DNA from: Tubulanus polymorphus
Lineage: Eukaryota > Nemertea > Palaeonemertea > Tubulaniformes > Tubulanidae
NCBI RefSeq assembly: GCF_964204645.1
Contig: NC_134026.1
Location: 5,022,001 to 5,086,000 of the forward strand
Reading direction: 5' to 3'
Length of the DNA: 64,000 nt
Below are positions 39,501 to 52,300 of the stretch, piece after piece; the stretch's first letter is position 1, and every line of letters begins with the position of its first letter. The notes under the pieces were generated by a model. It ran no database searches. It saw nothing but the letters and a program-made list of their open reading frames with translations, and was not told the origin of the DNA. The translations under genes and the position numbers were made by a program.

Positions 39501-41771
39501 CTTATCTGATGAATTATCATCACTCTGGTTTGAAATACATCAGCAGTTATACGCCTGTCAACATACAGCTATACAAAGACCATATTTTGGTCAACCGACT
39601 AGTGAATGTGAACTACACATTTTTGCTGATGCCAGTCCCAATGCTTATGGGGCTGTAGCTTATCTGAAAACTGACAAATCGACTTCAATCATTATGGCAA
39701 AATCACGGGTTAAACCATTAAAAGAGGTTACTATCCCTAGACTTGAATTATTGGCAGCACTGATCGCTGCACGGCTCGCGAAATTTATCCGTGATGCATT
39801 CGACAAGTCAAATTTAAGTTTAACAAAATGTGTTCTTTGGTCCGATAGTCAGATCACAATACATTGGATTCGGAGTGAGAAGAAATTACCCACATTCGTC
39901 GAAAACAGAGTCCGTGAAATTCGGTCTGTCAAATTTGACATAATCAATTATTGTCCTACAAAGGACAACCCTGCTGATCTCTTGACTCGGGGCATCAATA
40001 CCCAAGACTTGGATAATAGTAGATTATGGTGGTTTGGACCAACTTGGCTGCCTAATGGCGATTGGCCAATTGATCGATTGAATAATTCAACTGTACTATT
40101 TTGTTCAGTAAATAATTCTGAATCGCACTCTCAACAGTGTGCAGAATTAGCTAGTACTAATTCTATCTCAGTTCTATCAACCACCGCAACTCCATCAGAA
40201 CCGTCTGGAATACAAAAAGTAATAGATGTCGAGCAATTCAATTCGCTGCATAAATTACTTCGAGTCACAGCATGTGTACTACGCTTTATTTCTATTATGA
40301 AGAAGACATGTCAACCTAGACATAATCATATTACCGTGCCAGAAATACGTTTGGCTCGTACTACGTGGGTTCGCTCTTTGCAAGATGACGAATTTTCAAA
40401 TGAAATTAAATGTATTCAGAAAGGGGGACGAGGTACCCAATTGACTAAACAATTAAACCTATTCACTGATAAAGAGGGTTTAATTAGATGTGGCGGTCGT
40501 TTTCAAAACGCGAATCTTAACTACAACGCTAAGTACCCAATATTATTGCCATCGAAGCACCCATACACAAAATTAGTAATTAGTGACGCCCATAAAATGG
40601 TTCTACACAGTGGGTTACAATCAACTTTGTGTTACATACGTCAATCATATTGGATACCAAGAATTAGGCAAATAGTTAGCCCAATTATTAGAAAATGCTC
40701 AGTTTGCATTAGACATGATGGTAAATCATATCGTGCGCCAATCACGCCTCCGTTACCTGCCTGTAGACTAAAAGAAGCTCCACCCTTTACCATCACAGGC
40801 GTTGATTTCACTGGCCATTTATATTATCGCACGAAACACTCAAAACAGAACAAGGCATACATATGTCTATTTACATGCGCCGTTTCCAGGGCAATACATC
40901 TGGAAATAGTCACTGATCTGACGCCTGCTTCCTTTATGAGAGCATTTCGCAGATTTGGCAACAAAGGTCAGAAACTTTCTGTCTAACAAACTTGTTACTT
41001 GGACATTTATACCGAAACGCGCGCCATGGTTTGGCGGATTTTATGAAAGATTAGTCGGTATAACAAAAAAACACTTTGAAAAAAGTAGTTGGTCGAGCGT
41101 GTATTACCTTGGACGAATTGTCGACTCTAATTACTGAAATAGAGGCTACAATAAACGATCGTCCTCTAACGTACATGACAAATGATGACGATGAGATCAT
41201 TCCCTTAACTCCATCACATTTAATTTGTGGGAGAATGATTACTCTGTTACCTCAACCGGTAGTTGAAGAAAACGAACTAATTGATCCGAATCTTAACTTA
41301 CCGCCCATCGGTTTCTCCGACGCGAAGAAACGCATGAAATACTTAGACAGTCTTTTCCAGGATTACTGGATACGGTGGCGAAATGAATATTTGCCAACCT
41401 TAAGGGAAAACCACTGTCAGACGCTAAAGCGGGGTGGCATTACGGAAAATCATGTCAAAATAGGCGATATAGTGATCGTTCATGATGACTAAAAAAAGAG
41501 AATCTTTTGGCAACTCGCTATCATTGAAGGTCTGAACAAGGGCAACGACGGTCTTGTGAGATCCGCGGTAATTCGTACTAAAAGCGGGATTACGAATAGA
41601 CCCCTTAAAAAATTATACCCCTTAGAAATCAATTCTGATAGTGGCGAGAAAATGAATGATGAATCATCGCCTCTAATTAGTAATATTCAACCCCCAATGA
41701 AAATAAAACGAAATGCAGCATTGAACGCTAGAAATAAAATAAAAAACTGGTGTGACAAACTGGTCGACTAA
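36532..41771 (+). pseudogene. BEL/Pao Gag-Pol polyprotein, broken in integrase
   Basis: Open from ATG 36532 to 40986. In order: a Gag region with a DUF1759-like segment (about 36950-37220), Cys/His knuckles (about 37555-37740), an aspartic protease with DEGAQCSFI (about 37880), a reverse transcriptase with TSDIEKAFLN (about 38873) and YVDN as the active-site box at 39103-39114, and RNase H with FADASPNAYGA (about 39623). The integrase zinc finger (HSGLQS, then CSVC) and a first catalytic Asp (VDFTGH) follow. After FMRAFRRF the expected block with the second catalytic Asp is absent and the frame shifts. Integrase resumes as FIPKRAPWFGGFYERLVG in another frame, shifts again near 41080-41130, keeps the Glu-bearing TEIEATINDRPL, and has a stop at 41490. 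The deletion, the frameshifts and the stop rule out a working integrase. Confidence 0.88.
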
Positions 41772-42441
41772 TGCACAGGTTCAGCCTAATCAGAGTATAA
41801 TTCAAACTTATGTTCATAATGTTTCTTAATATGAGTTAATTTCATTTTTGAAGATTTATAATGTTAAGAACATGTTCTTCTATGTTTTTCAATTATTAAA
41901 ATGTGTAAATGACGATCACCATAGTATATATGTAAAATTTAATGTTAATTGAAATGTAAGTTGAATCTTAACAGTGAAAATCATGTATGTATACATTCAA
42001 GCACAAATTGTATTAATGTTGAAATACTATGTAATTTCCTTTCTATTATATACCTGAATATATATCGGAGTAAATGTTCTTTTTATTTCTGATATTCACA
42101 TGTTTTTAATTTCAAGAATACGTCAATCAATATTGTAATCTGTTATCTCATAATAATGCTACAATATCCTAGTTATCATGTATACACCTATATTTTAGTT
42201 GAGACACAACGCAATGTCAAAGTTTAACGTCAAAGCTTAATGTCAATGTTTAATGTCAAAGCAATCTCAGTTTTGTGTTAAATGAAGATTAAGAGTAATG
42301 CAAACTTAATGTATCGAAGATTTAGTGATTCTGATATGAAATTGGAAATTGATTAATTTCTCATTTTTTACGTAGGCTTATTAACTTCATAGGTATTCCT
42401 AATTGATTATACATCCTATTTTTTCTTCCCGCCGCCGGGAG

Positions 42442-42635
42442 TGTTTCGAAAGTTCGGTTACTAAGCCGCTCATCTGGTTTGTGTTTATATATTTACTGTG
42501 GATGACATCTTGTTTATGTTTATTCTCCATCTATGTGAAATAAAATCAGTCACTTCCAAGGTTTCGTAGTAACCAGACGTGTTGCTTCTTTCTCTCGGAT
42601 CTGTCCCCTCTGGTCGAATCGAACCTTTCACGACA
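42442..42635 (+). repeat. 3' LTR (194 bp)
   Basis: A direct repeat of 36319-36512 with no difference that I can see. It ends 126 bp before the EndoU start codon. Confidence 0.93.
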
Positions 42636-42640
42636 CTATA
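42636..42640. repeat. Right target-site duplication (CTATA)
   Basis: Matches 36314-36318. Confidence 0.9.
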
Positions 42641-42717
42641 TGACCATTTACAAGAACTACCGAGTTCAAAATTGCTATATCAGTACATTTCGACCCGCAT
42701 TAGGAGCCTCGTACGCC

Positions 42718-42727
42718 TATATATAAA
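42718..42727 (+). promoter_or_regulatory. TATA box of the EndoU gene
   Basis: TATATAAATA lies 35-44 bp before the EndoU ATG. The spacing implies a very short 5' UTR. The retrotransposon ends about 80 bp upstream. Confidence 0.6.
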
Positions 42728-42761
42728 TACCGTTTAATTAATCGCGCTCTATTTTGGGAAC

Positions 42762-44101
42762 ATGCAGTTGTCAACGTGGTTTCTATTCCCGGTGCTAGCG
42801 TGTTTAACGCCTCATGCCGGTGGTAAGTACTTATGCCTACAAAGTTTTGAGAACAATATTTGACGACAGCAGATGATAGACAAATGTATTATTTGTCATT
42901 ACGATCAATAGAAGATAAATGTGTGAATAGCTTTCGTTCGTTTTTTTGTAGCATCCGTCAGTAAAAGTGATCTGTCTACTCTAGCAACTGACCTATGGTA
43001 TTCGGACACTAATGCCGCTACCTACAATGTCGATTATAAACTAGACCTCCAAGCTAAGGCATCCGGGTCGAAGACTTCCACTTCTAAATACGGAAAGTAA
43101 GGAATACATACGAAATCTTTACATTGGTTATAATTATGTAAAAATTAAATGTTTATAGGTATCATTTATATGTTTATTGACATCAAATACAGGATAAGCC
43201 AACAGAATATGTTTTTCGATTCCTTCCACTGAATTAGTCTTCAGATGTTAAGACGAAAAATATATCTCGTTTTAGATTGATTCCCTTTATAAAAGATAGT
43301 ATTCTACGGAAACCAACGTACGCCGCATTTGTTCGTCTGCTGGACAACTACGTCGATCAAACGGGAATTGAAGAAGACGTGACTCGTGAAGAGATACAGG
43401 AGATGAACACGTTCCTTGATGAAATCCTCAAAACGAATGTTCTGCAAAAAACCTACGAATTCCTGCGACGAAAAAGTGAGTACCGGTTTACGCGTAGCTT
43501 GTGTAAAGAAGTAACTCCAGCAATAGAAATAGCCAGCAATAAACGCAATTTCCCATAAGTAAAAAGAACCCTTGATTTCGAATTCTCGCGACATTAGTAA
43601 ATTGAATACATAACTGAATCATGTGTATTATCAATTACAGACTATGTGAAAGGCACATATGCATCCGATTTCAGAAAACTACTGCAGCGAATATGGTTTA
43701 CATTGTATTCACGCGAAAAGGGATTGTACGATACGAGCGGTTTCGAGCACGTGTTCGTGGGTGAACTGAAGAAAGGAGCCATCACCGGGCTACATAACTG
43801 GATTCAGTATTACCGCCTGGAAAAGCGCGGCGCGCTAAAATACAAGGGCTACCTCGTCAGTAGATACCCGAACCTGATGAAAGTTCAATTCACGATCAAC
43901 AACCGTTGGAAAGAGGCCTCCGGTATGTTCTACGGGACAAGTCCCGAGTTCGAACTGGCCATGTACACGGTGTGTTTCCTCACCAGACCGAATGCGAAAT
44001 GCGAGTTCTCCATCGACGGAGGATTTGTCAGAATCCTAACTTACAAAGTGCATTATGCGAGCGCCTCCCAGTCGATAGCTAGCGCTTTTCCAGCAGTATA
44101 A
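42762..44101 (+). CDS. ENDOU: Poly(U)-specific endoribonuclease, EndoU/XendoU family, secreted
   Basis: Exons 42762-42822, 42952-43096, 43276-43475, 43641-44101; 288 codons plus stop, with joining phases. EndoU enzymes cut RNA at uridylates in a metal-stimulated reaction giving 2',3'-cyclic phosphate ends. Residues 1-20 are a signal peptide (MQLSTWFLFPVLACLTPHAG), so the product is likely secreted or luminal. The EndoU domain fills the rest: LATDLWYSDTNA, PTYAAFVRLLDNY, GFEHVFVGE, TGLHNW and MFYGTSPEFE. His172, His187 and Lys226 match the catalytic triad of the family. There is no somatomedin-B domain, unlike the human protein. AATAAA signals lie at 44109 and 44137. The gene converges on DSCC1 with 305 bp between stop codons. 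Confidence 0.93.
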
Positions 44102-44406
44102 TTGACGAAATAAAATACATGTACCAGTATATGTACAATAAACACGACATAATGTGTAAACAATCGTAGTTTTAATTAAGTAATCGTTGGCGGTAAGCTT
44201 TTTTAATCGGATGGGCTTCTACCAACATGTGGTTATGAAAATATTCGATCGTGAATCTAAACCACAGCCAGGTTATTTATTGACTAGAACAATCCTCACT
44301 CCATGAAGATACATGCGGCATATTCTAAAAACTCAACCACAACACTTAATGTACACAATATACATATATTTACAGAGAATATTTACAAATAATTATTCCG
44401 CATTCA
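44102..44406. other. Convergent 3' region of ENDOU and DSCC1
   Basis: It holds two poly(A) signals of the EndoU gene (44109, 44137) and the 3' UTR of DSCC1. No other element is seen. Confidence 0.55.
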
Positions 44407-47400
44407 TTACACACGAATTATTTGTCGGGAACTAAACATTTTGATTCCATTCTGCGTTGATGTTCGACAGTTCTTCGTTAGTAGAGCGCTTACTTTGCAA
44501 GATTCGGAACTCAGATCTCTGCAAGAAAACATCGCGTAAATGTTCAGTAATCAAATCACAAGACCCTGGGGTAGTGCTTAAGTATATATATTTTGGAACT
44601 TTTTAATTGCTCTCTCCTTTGGATTTGAGTTAGCCGGGGAAGCTGATATTCCATTAATTTTTAGCCCACTTGGGACTTTAGTCCCAGCGGGCTATTGCGT
44701 TCACTTTTCGTCCGTTGTCCGTCCGTAGACGGAATCCAGTTATTTTGGGAAGTTTTGAAGACGCTTCAAGGTAACGTCTTGATATTTGGGTTACACGTGT
44801 ATCTACCCTAGACACATCTTCAGCCCAAAAACTGGCCCTGTCAGAATCAAGATGGCTGACTGGCAGCCATTGTTGTTCGCCAAAATCAGCACTTTTTACA
44901 CATTTTTGAACTTTTTGAGGGAAATTTTGAAGACGCTTCGATCAATTACCTTGATCTTTCGGATATATATGAATCCCCCCAGGGCCCATCAACGAAACAA
45001 AAATTGGGTCGGTCGGACTCAAGATGGCCGTCCTATGACCTTTTTAGTGCCCAAAAATGTTAATTTTCCCGAATTCTGAGTCCTGTAGCTTCCTACTGGT
45101 TTACCATTTCTCATTGCAATTTGTGATGGGTATTCTTTGGAAAGGGATGTTTTATACCTCAGACAGGTATTTTTCATCAGCCAATTATGACGCAATTGGC
45201 GGCCATCTTGGTGTCACCAGTACTCATTCGTAAGTGGGAAAAAGTTTTTCCACATTATATTGATACCTAAGCGTATTTTGCTACCACAATCAATTAGAAA
45301 GTTGTAGCTCATAACGTGTTCTATGATTGTGGTGAGTTTCAAGGTAATTGGATTTCGTATATGGCCACCAGGGGGCGTTGAATAATACAATATCTTAGCA
45401 TTTCTTTATTATATTCGTACCTATGCATATTTTGTAACCGCAATCAATTGGAAAGTTGCAGCTCATGACATCATCTATGATTGTTGTGAGTTTTAAGGAC
45501 ATTAGTTTTTCTATATGGTCACCAGGGGGTGTTGAATAGTGGAATAACTTAGTATTTCCTTATTATATTGGTACCTAGGCATATTTTGTTACCATGATCA
45601 ATTGCAAAGTTGTAGTTCATGACATGTTCTATGATTGTGGTGAGTTTCGAGGTCATTGGGTTTTGAATATGGTCACCAGGGGGCGTTGAATAGTAGAATG
45701 ACTTAGTATTTCCATATTAAATTGGTAACGAGGCATATTTTGTTATCACAATCAATTACAAAATCGTAGCTGCTGACATGTTCTATGATTTTGGTGAGTT
45801 TCAAGGTCGTTGGTTTTTGTAAATGGTCACCAGGGGGCGTTGAATATTGAAATTGTTAGATTGTTGAGCATTTGAAACCATTTCCCAAGTGGGCATGGTG
45901 TCCCTGGACCCCTAGTTTATGAACGGATATAAATCAACTTGAACCCACTTTCATGAGGAATGCTGCGGGATGTTTAAAGAGAGGAATTTACTCACACAAT
46001 GTAGGGTGTAATTTCATCAAGAGACCATTTCTCTTTTGCCTTGAATAAAGCAGCAAATCTGAATAGCGAAAATGAAATAGTGAAAACAGTTATATTTTGA
46101 GTTACGACCACATACGATGTGCATAAAATGCGTGTATGGACTCACCTTTCAGACACATTTTCTGGGAGCTCAGAAACTGGGAAATATGTAATTGTCTCTG
46201 GTTTGCTGTTTCGGTCAATCAAAGCAAGGCCCTAAAGAGATTAGGAATACATAAATTGATATCTTATGTATTAAGAAAACTGGTACCATATTCATCTATC
46301 TATCTATACTTTACAAATACCGGGGTAAGGCTGCCAACTTTGCCGCAACAGATTTTGTCTCAACAGATTCTTTTAATCATCTATGCCTACTACAACCTTA
46401 ATTCAGCAGGCTTATTTTATACAAAGGTTACCTGTATTTGTAGAAGGTCTACATTCATATTTTGTGGGACAGATTCATTCCACGTCTTCATAAAATCCTG
46501 GAAGTTGAACTTGTCGTTGTGTCTTAGCAGTATCTCCGCATGAAAGCGACAAACTTTATGCTCATTGAAACAGAAAGCGCCTTCTACAAAAATAATCAAT
46601 ATCGATACAAATAAAGGAACCTGACTAACAAACACCAGCTAATCGAAATGAACTGAAAGATACAAACCTACATCATCAACTGGATCACTATAACAGTTCA
46701 GTACATGTAACACGACCTCCCTGAATTAAATAAACACAGTTTTCAGAACTCATTATAAATTTTCGTTTAAAATGGCCGATTGATAAGTACTCACTTTGGA
46801 TAAAGATCGGCGAGAATTTCACAGCAATGAGTTCCAGGTATGGCGTCATAAGACCAATCTTTCTCGTCTAACAGCAGAAATAAACTGGATAACACTTGGC
46901 TCAAATAGTCGAATTCCAAAATGCGCATTTTACCTGAAAAATGCCATGAATTACAATAATGTTTTACAATAATATCTGGTGGTAACTAGGAAGAGATTGC
47001 CAAAATAATATACGAATATGTACGTAAGCATAAATATGTTATCGACTCTTCTTACCATCTATCGTGCAAACTTGTAATGCTTTTAAGGCTTTCATCAGTT
47101 CATCCTCGCTCGCTTGTATCACATCTAACAATTCATCATAAGTGTACTAAAAATCGAAAATAAAAAAATGAGTAAAATCATTTTTAGCTAAAATATGATG
47201 CATTTTTCAAAATTCTAAAGGACACAATTAAAAGCTTGTCTCAATTATTGACTAAAAAAAAACATATTTGAAAAAAAATCTTACCATTTTAACATTTTCC
47301 ATACTAGTTTCTTCGTGTAACTGACCACTGTATGGACTCATCTCCAGTAGTTCTTTAAGCTTCTTTAATTTCGGTTTACAGGGTTTCAATTCGTAATACT

Positions 47401-48738
47401 GGTGCTTAACCGATTGAACCTGAAAACCACATTTCAAATATACGAATTTGAAGTAACATCTTTTTGCAAAACCCACTGGCAACCCAGATTTTGATTTAGG
47501 GCTGCTGGGTTTGTAGCAGTCAACTGATGCAATATTCTTTATGAAGTAAAAAAACCAGCACTTTTATGACAATACAAAGATAAGTTCGTCGAGTTTTTCT
47601 AAATGAACCTAATCTATGATAGGGGCCTATAAGAAAATACATTCGCGATCAAATTTTAAATCGACTTTGAAAGGAACAACCACCGGTGAAATACTTGACA
47701 TTAAGACTACGAATAATAACCAATTACAATGGCACATCTTGTAGTTTCAGTTGATTCCGATAGTTACAATCGCAATTTATCAAAGCTGCATTTCGAGCTA
47801 AATTGGACCTTTATTTGAATGAAATTATACCATTTCGCGATAGAGATTGTTTCCCTTGGACTGTTCTCTCTGGACCTTCAGTCAAAGATTCTACATCATC
47901 ACCACTACGAAATTGATGCTCAAACTTTGAAATGACTTACATATCTGTTAAGGACATCCGGCTCTTGTTCATCAGAATTGATAATATCTAACGTAGGTAG
48001 AAGCAGTAATGAATTCGAAGTCTCCGCTTCTTTCATATTGTATGTTTTATCACTAGTACAGAGGACAGCTCCTTCATGTTTCTCTCCTCGGATGCTTAGC
48101 CTGTGGAAAGAAAAAGAGAATATATCTACGCTGGAAATATCTAAAACCAAAGTATTCGAACTTCATCAAATCGCTGGTATCAATCATAGATTCACGAAAG
48201 CTTCCATGATTTTGAACAACTACGCGAGTCTCTGATACAGAAATTTCCTAAATACTCAGACATAAGTCCACAAGTATACAAAAATAACTACCTATCTCCT
48301 TTTTTCAATGATTGGTAAACGTCGTCATCTAACTCGATCAACTTTACATCTTCATGGTCGAGATCGGCAGCAAAATATATGCTTTGCACCGTTGGCTTCA
48401 GTTCTGAAGGATCTAATTTTGCATATTCGACTATTTTGTGAATCCGTTCGAGGGACCTGGAACGCGATTGAAAATATGAATTAATTTCTAACGACCTCTT
48501 TCGGTATTTAGTACGACTCGACGGAGCAAAGAACAGAATGCGTCAAGAACGCCAACTTTTGGTAAAAACACTGTCAAATAATGCAAATATAATTATTTAT
48601 TTATCTTGTAATAACTAATCAAGTTGAAGGTGCAATGTTGGAGTGGGTAGCTATTAATGACAATTATTTTAGCAACCTTTTTTCCGAAAAACTACATTGA
48701 ATTTCGGCCAATTCGTCTATGCTACTAGTAGTCGCCAT
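44407..48738 (-). CDS. DSCC1: DSCC1, sister chromatid cohesion protein DCC1
   Basis: Exons on the minus strand: 48738-48677, 48456-48292, 48100-47941, 47419-47285, 47146-47056, 46933-46795, 46720-46668, 46583-46432, 46231-46146, 46058-45996, 44518-44407. They total 405 codons plus stop (human 393), and every junction is in phase. DCC1 joins CTF8 and CTF18 in the alternative replication factor C that loads PCNA and supports cohesion in the nucleus. Conserved blocks: EGAVLCTSDKTYNMKEAETS, KPKLKKLKELLEMSPY, IQASEDELMKAL, ILEFDYL, FNEHKVCRFHAEILLRH, GLALIDRNSKPE, EKWSLDEITPYI and LLTKNCRTSTQNGIKMFSSR. The first exon is chosen because its AAAAAG|GTTGCT donor gives the right phase. The last intron is about 1.5 kb and holds a repeat element. 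Confidence 0.92.
44664..45894. repeat. Interspersed repeat with inverted ends and a 154-bp internal array
   Basis: It begins GCCCACTTGGGA and ends with the exact inverse TCCCAAGTGGGC. The left part has GTCC-rich motifs (TTTTCGTCCGTTGTCCGTCC). The right part is a tandem array: the motif ACCAGGGGG starts at 45367, 45521, 45675 and 45829, exactly 154 bp apart each time, with the flanking sequence also repeated and diverged. It lies in the last intron of DSCC1. Elements with a similar beginning are, as I recall, common in marine invertebrate genomes. Confidence 0.8.
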
Positions 48739-49305
48739 ATTGGATTTCCCGCGGGAATTACCCCGACGAGGTTCGAATCCTGAATTTCATTAACGAAGGT
48801 TTATTGATTTAAATTCTCTCTGGTCATCTTTCTAGATTCACAACTATTCAACGAAAATATTCTATAACGTTTAACCTTTAATGTATTGAAATAGAAAATT
48901 ACTGACAAAGTGTAATTAAGGCTAAGCTACTTTGAGCGTCAAAATTAATTTTCCAAAGGTTTAGGCGTAATTAGATACCGTAGGCCTACTTATAATTGAT
49001 AAGTCCTACAAATCCTTTTTAGAATAGATATACTAAATTGTAGATTTGCACATATCGATTTTATATATATTTTATTCTACAACCTTTTATTGTGGTTTCC
49101 TACAACATGTATATGCGGTGTAGACTACATGTTATACTGATAAGACTACATGAGGAAATAAACGCATTGACCTCTTTCTATATGAATGATACAATAATAT
49201 AGAAAAATTGAAATAATAAAATTTAAAATAAAAAACATACACACCAGGAATGGACGCTATCCGCTATTAGGTTATGATTAAAAGTGGAAATGCATCTGAG
49301 ATAAG
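48739..49305. promoter_or_regulatory. Shared head-to-head promoter region of DSCC1 and DEPTOR
   Basis: 567 bp separate the two start codons, which face away from each other. A G+C-richer stretch with GCGGGAA and CCCCGACGAGG lies by the DSCC1 start (48748-48775); GCGGGAA resembles an E2F site, which would suit a replication gene. The rest is AT-rich, and no TATA box is evident. Confidence 0.5.
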
Positions 49306-52300
49306 ATGTCACACTTCAGCAGTACCAGTGCATCATTTGTGTTGAGTTATAAGCATCATTTAATGTCTTCACTTATTTCAAAATCAAGTATTGACTCATC
49401 GAGTGTAAACCATATTGGACGACATAGGACGTATTTGTCTAGTGCGTTTGATTACAATATTTTCCTTGCTGCTGAACAGCTAAGGCAAGTATCTACTGGT
49501 AATGATAGATTAACCATTGCATTTCGATGATAAGTTTGAATCTGATGATGGTTTATAAAGCCTTCCTTGTGCATGAAAAGGTACAAATCGTCCTGTAGGA
49601 TTTCGAAATTAACTTAAAGATGAAACCTTTATTAAGATGTTGAATCTGGTCGTGGTTATTAAAATTTGTGACACATTCATTTGTATTTCAGAAGTTGTCA
49701 TTAAGATATGTTCATTAATTGCCCTAAATGGGCTGTTTGTAATTTACTATATTCATCCCCTTTGCACAGTTGTTATCCATCTATCATCACTGAGGAGATC
49801 ATTCGAAATGTGATTGAAAATTATATCTCCATTTTACAGGTATAATCTGAAGACCAGCAAGATTCTTATGATAAAAGACCGAAAGTACCACCTGCGGACG
49901 TATAAATGCTGTTTTGTTGGCTTTGAAACGGTAGATTGGTTGCTACACCATGGGGAGTCGGATAATCGAGAAACTGCTGTAGCTGTGATGCAACTTCTGC
50001 TTGAAAACGGAATTATTCACCACGGTAAGAATTGTAGTCGCTTACTTAATTGCTCTAAGCCTGCTGCTAGGCCTACAGCATATTGAGATTCTATCCCTTA
50101 TGATATCTCTTGCATGATGTGATGTGATCTCTCTTTTCTCTGGGTTTTACCTAACATTACCCTGAGATGGATCACATAGCCTACTATGACAACATGTTTG
50201 TGCTTGGTCTTATAAACACCTTGTACTGGGAGCTGATCTGTGGTGAGAATGAAACCTCGAGTTTAAACTCATTATTTCTGCGAGGTGTATAATTCATATT
50301 CTTGGACAAAATATCTCGCATTTCTTCTACAACATGCATATATTTGGATAGGCCTACCTAGCTGAGGGAAAACGATTTTAAAAATCATCCACAATTTGAT
50401 ATACTATTCACTAGGTCTTGTCAATGTTTAGGACTCAAGTATTAAACGTGTATTTCAGTATGTGACGACCACCAATATAAAGATGAGTATCTGTTTTATC
50501 GATTCCGACTTGATGACGGTACATACCCCCCAACGGATCAGAGTGAAGCCATTCTTTTCGGATTCGAATTGTATCAACTGCTTCTCAGGTGAGCCAGCGC
50601 TAGTTAGTTGTATTGACTGGCTAATAATGTTGGTAATCTTCTTATTGATCATATATGAATTACAATTTTTCTTATAGTACGCGTGATGAAAATACAGTTT
50701 TTGGTGACCACATTAAAGATGGACACACATTTCCGAACTCGTTCATCGGATGTGAAGTAGTACAGTGGCTGATTATTCAAGAATCGCTGGCCAAATGTCG
50801 CGAATTTCTGGTTTCACGCATGAAAGATTTAATTGATTATGATGTCATTCGTCATGGTGAGTTCTTTTAGAACTTTATATCTGAAAATATGATATGTACC
50901 GGTATCAATACCATTATCCAATAGGTTAATCAAATACTAGTAGGCTACAATATCAGTGACAACAGTTGACTAATTTGATGTCCAAAATGATTGATTTTTA
51001 TTACGGGTAAGTGGAATTGCTTGGAAGGTCAGATTTGTGGAACTTTTTATTCAAAGCATTTATGACCCCTTGACTTGCACTTTGGACTTATAGTTACTCC
51101 ATTTATGAGACAGACCTCAGATAATATTGTACACAAACTTGACAAAAATCATTTGTCACAATTTCGTGCACGGGACAAACTTTGGCCAATATGATAGAAG
51201 GTACTCGTCTTGACTTTTGCTCCCGATTGGCACAACTACGTGTTACTTTGGCCATCTGCCAAGAATTAATATCTCACCATCAGTTAATCGAGATAATCAT
51301 TAACATATACATAGCTTTATTATGGCACCAATAATTGTGTGCGGCAAACCTTCCTTGTTTTTTTTTTTAAAGAAATCATTTTCCTACGATTCATTTTGAA
51401 AATATTGAAAAAAGGTTGTTCAAAGGATTATTTCCAATGCGAGAAAGTATGTTTTAAGTGATGATGCATTTACTGGTTTTATGGTATAAAACCATAAAAT
51501 GTCTATGATGCGTCTGACATAATTCAATGGTTAATGGGTGAACCTAAGGTCAAATCTTGGCTCTCATTTCTAATATGACCTAATTTTATGGATCTTGCTT
51601 TGAAAAATCATAGTTTTGTTACCATTTTCCATGTATAATCATATCATATTCGGAATTGTACGAAATGACCTGTTATTTGATCTGATTCATTATGAACGTT
51701 TTCAACCAGTCTGACTGACATACTTATAAGCCTATACACGTTGCTCCCAGGAAAATATTTTTGAAATACAATTTCATCATGATATCAATACGCATGACTG
51801 TGTGCATATAATAAGACGATACATAATTCTAGAAGAAACAATCTGAATTTTAGGGGAGGTTTCCTACAACAAAGGTCAATGAGCCATGTTTGGTACGTTA
51901 CACAAGCTGAAAAAACATGTAATGGCATATATTTTTGTTTTTCTCTGTAACTGTTTTAATTTGATGATTGCTTTACCCTCTCTGGGTGAAATGTGCAGTA
52001 AATTACAATGAACTGTTTTGCGTTTTATTACTTTTTCCCAATGCTTTTATGTTGATATAAAGGTGTTATGTAGACCTTTAATGCCGACATTGACCGAATA
52101 AACTATGAATAGAGGTGTTCAGAAATATCCATTCCATGGTTCCAGGAAGTACTGGGTAATCAGAAAAAAACTTTTTGAAATATTATTATAACCCAGTTAG
52201 GAAACATTCGGGAATTAGAGGTTTCCTCTAATCTGGGAAATATTTTTTCCGAAATTCATTTTGCACTTCTCGTTGCATGGATATCAATTGCTTGCCCAAG

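Larger units (their letters stand above)
36319..42635 (+). mobile_element. BEL/Pao LTR retrotransposon, young but integrase-defective
   Basis: A 6,317-bp element with direct LTRs of 194 bp, both beginning TG and ending CA, that look identical base for base when read side by side. It is bounded by the 5-bp duplication CTATA. A primer-binding site beginning TGG follows the 5' LTR. One long frame codes for Gag, protease, reverse transcriptase, RNase H and the start of integrase in the BEL order. The integrase region is then broken, and about 670 bp of non-coding DNA with short TCAAAG-type repeats (about 42210-42260) precede the 3' LTR. There is no env-like frame. The element lies in the 5' flank of the EndoU gene in the same orientation. 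Confidence 0.93.
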
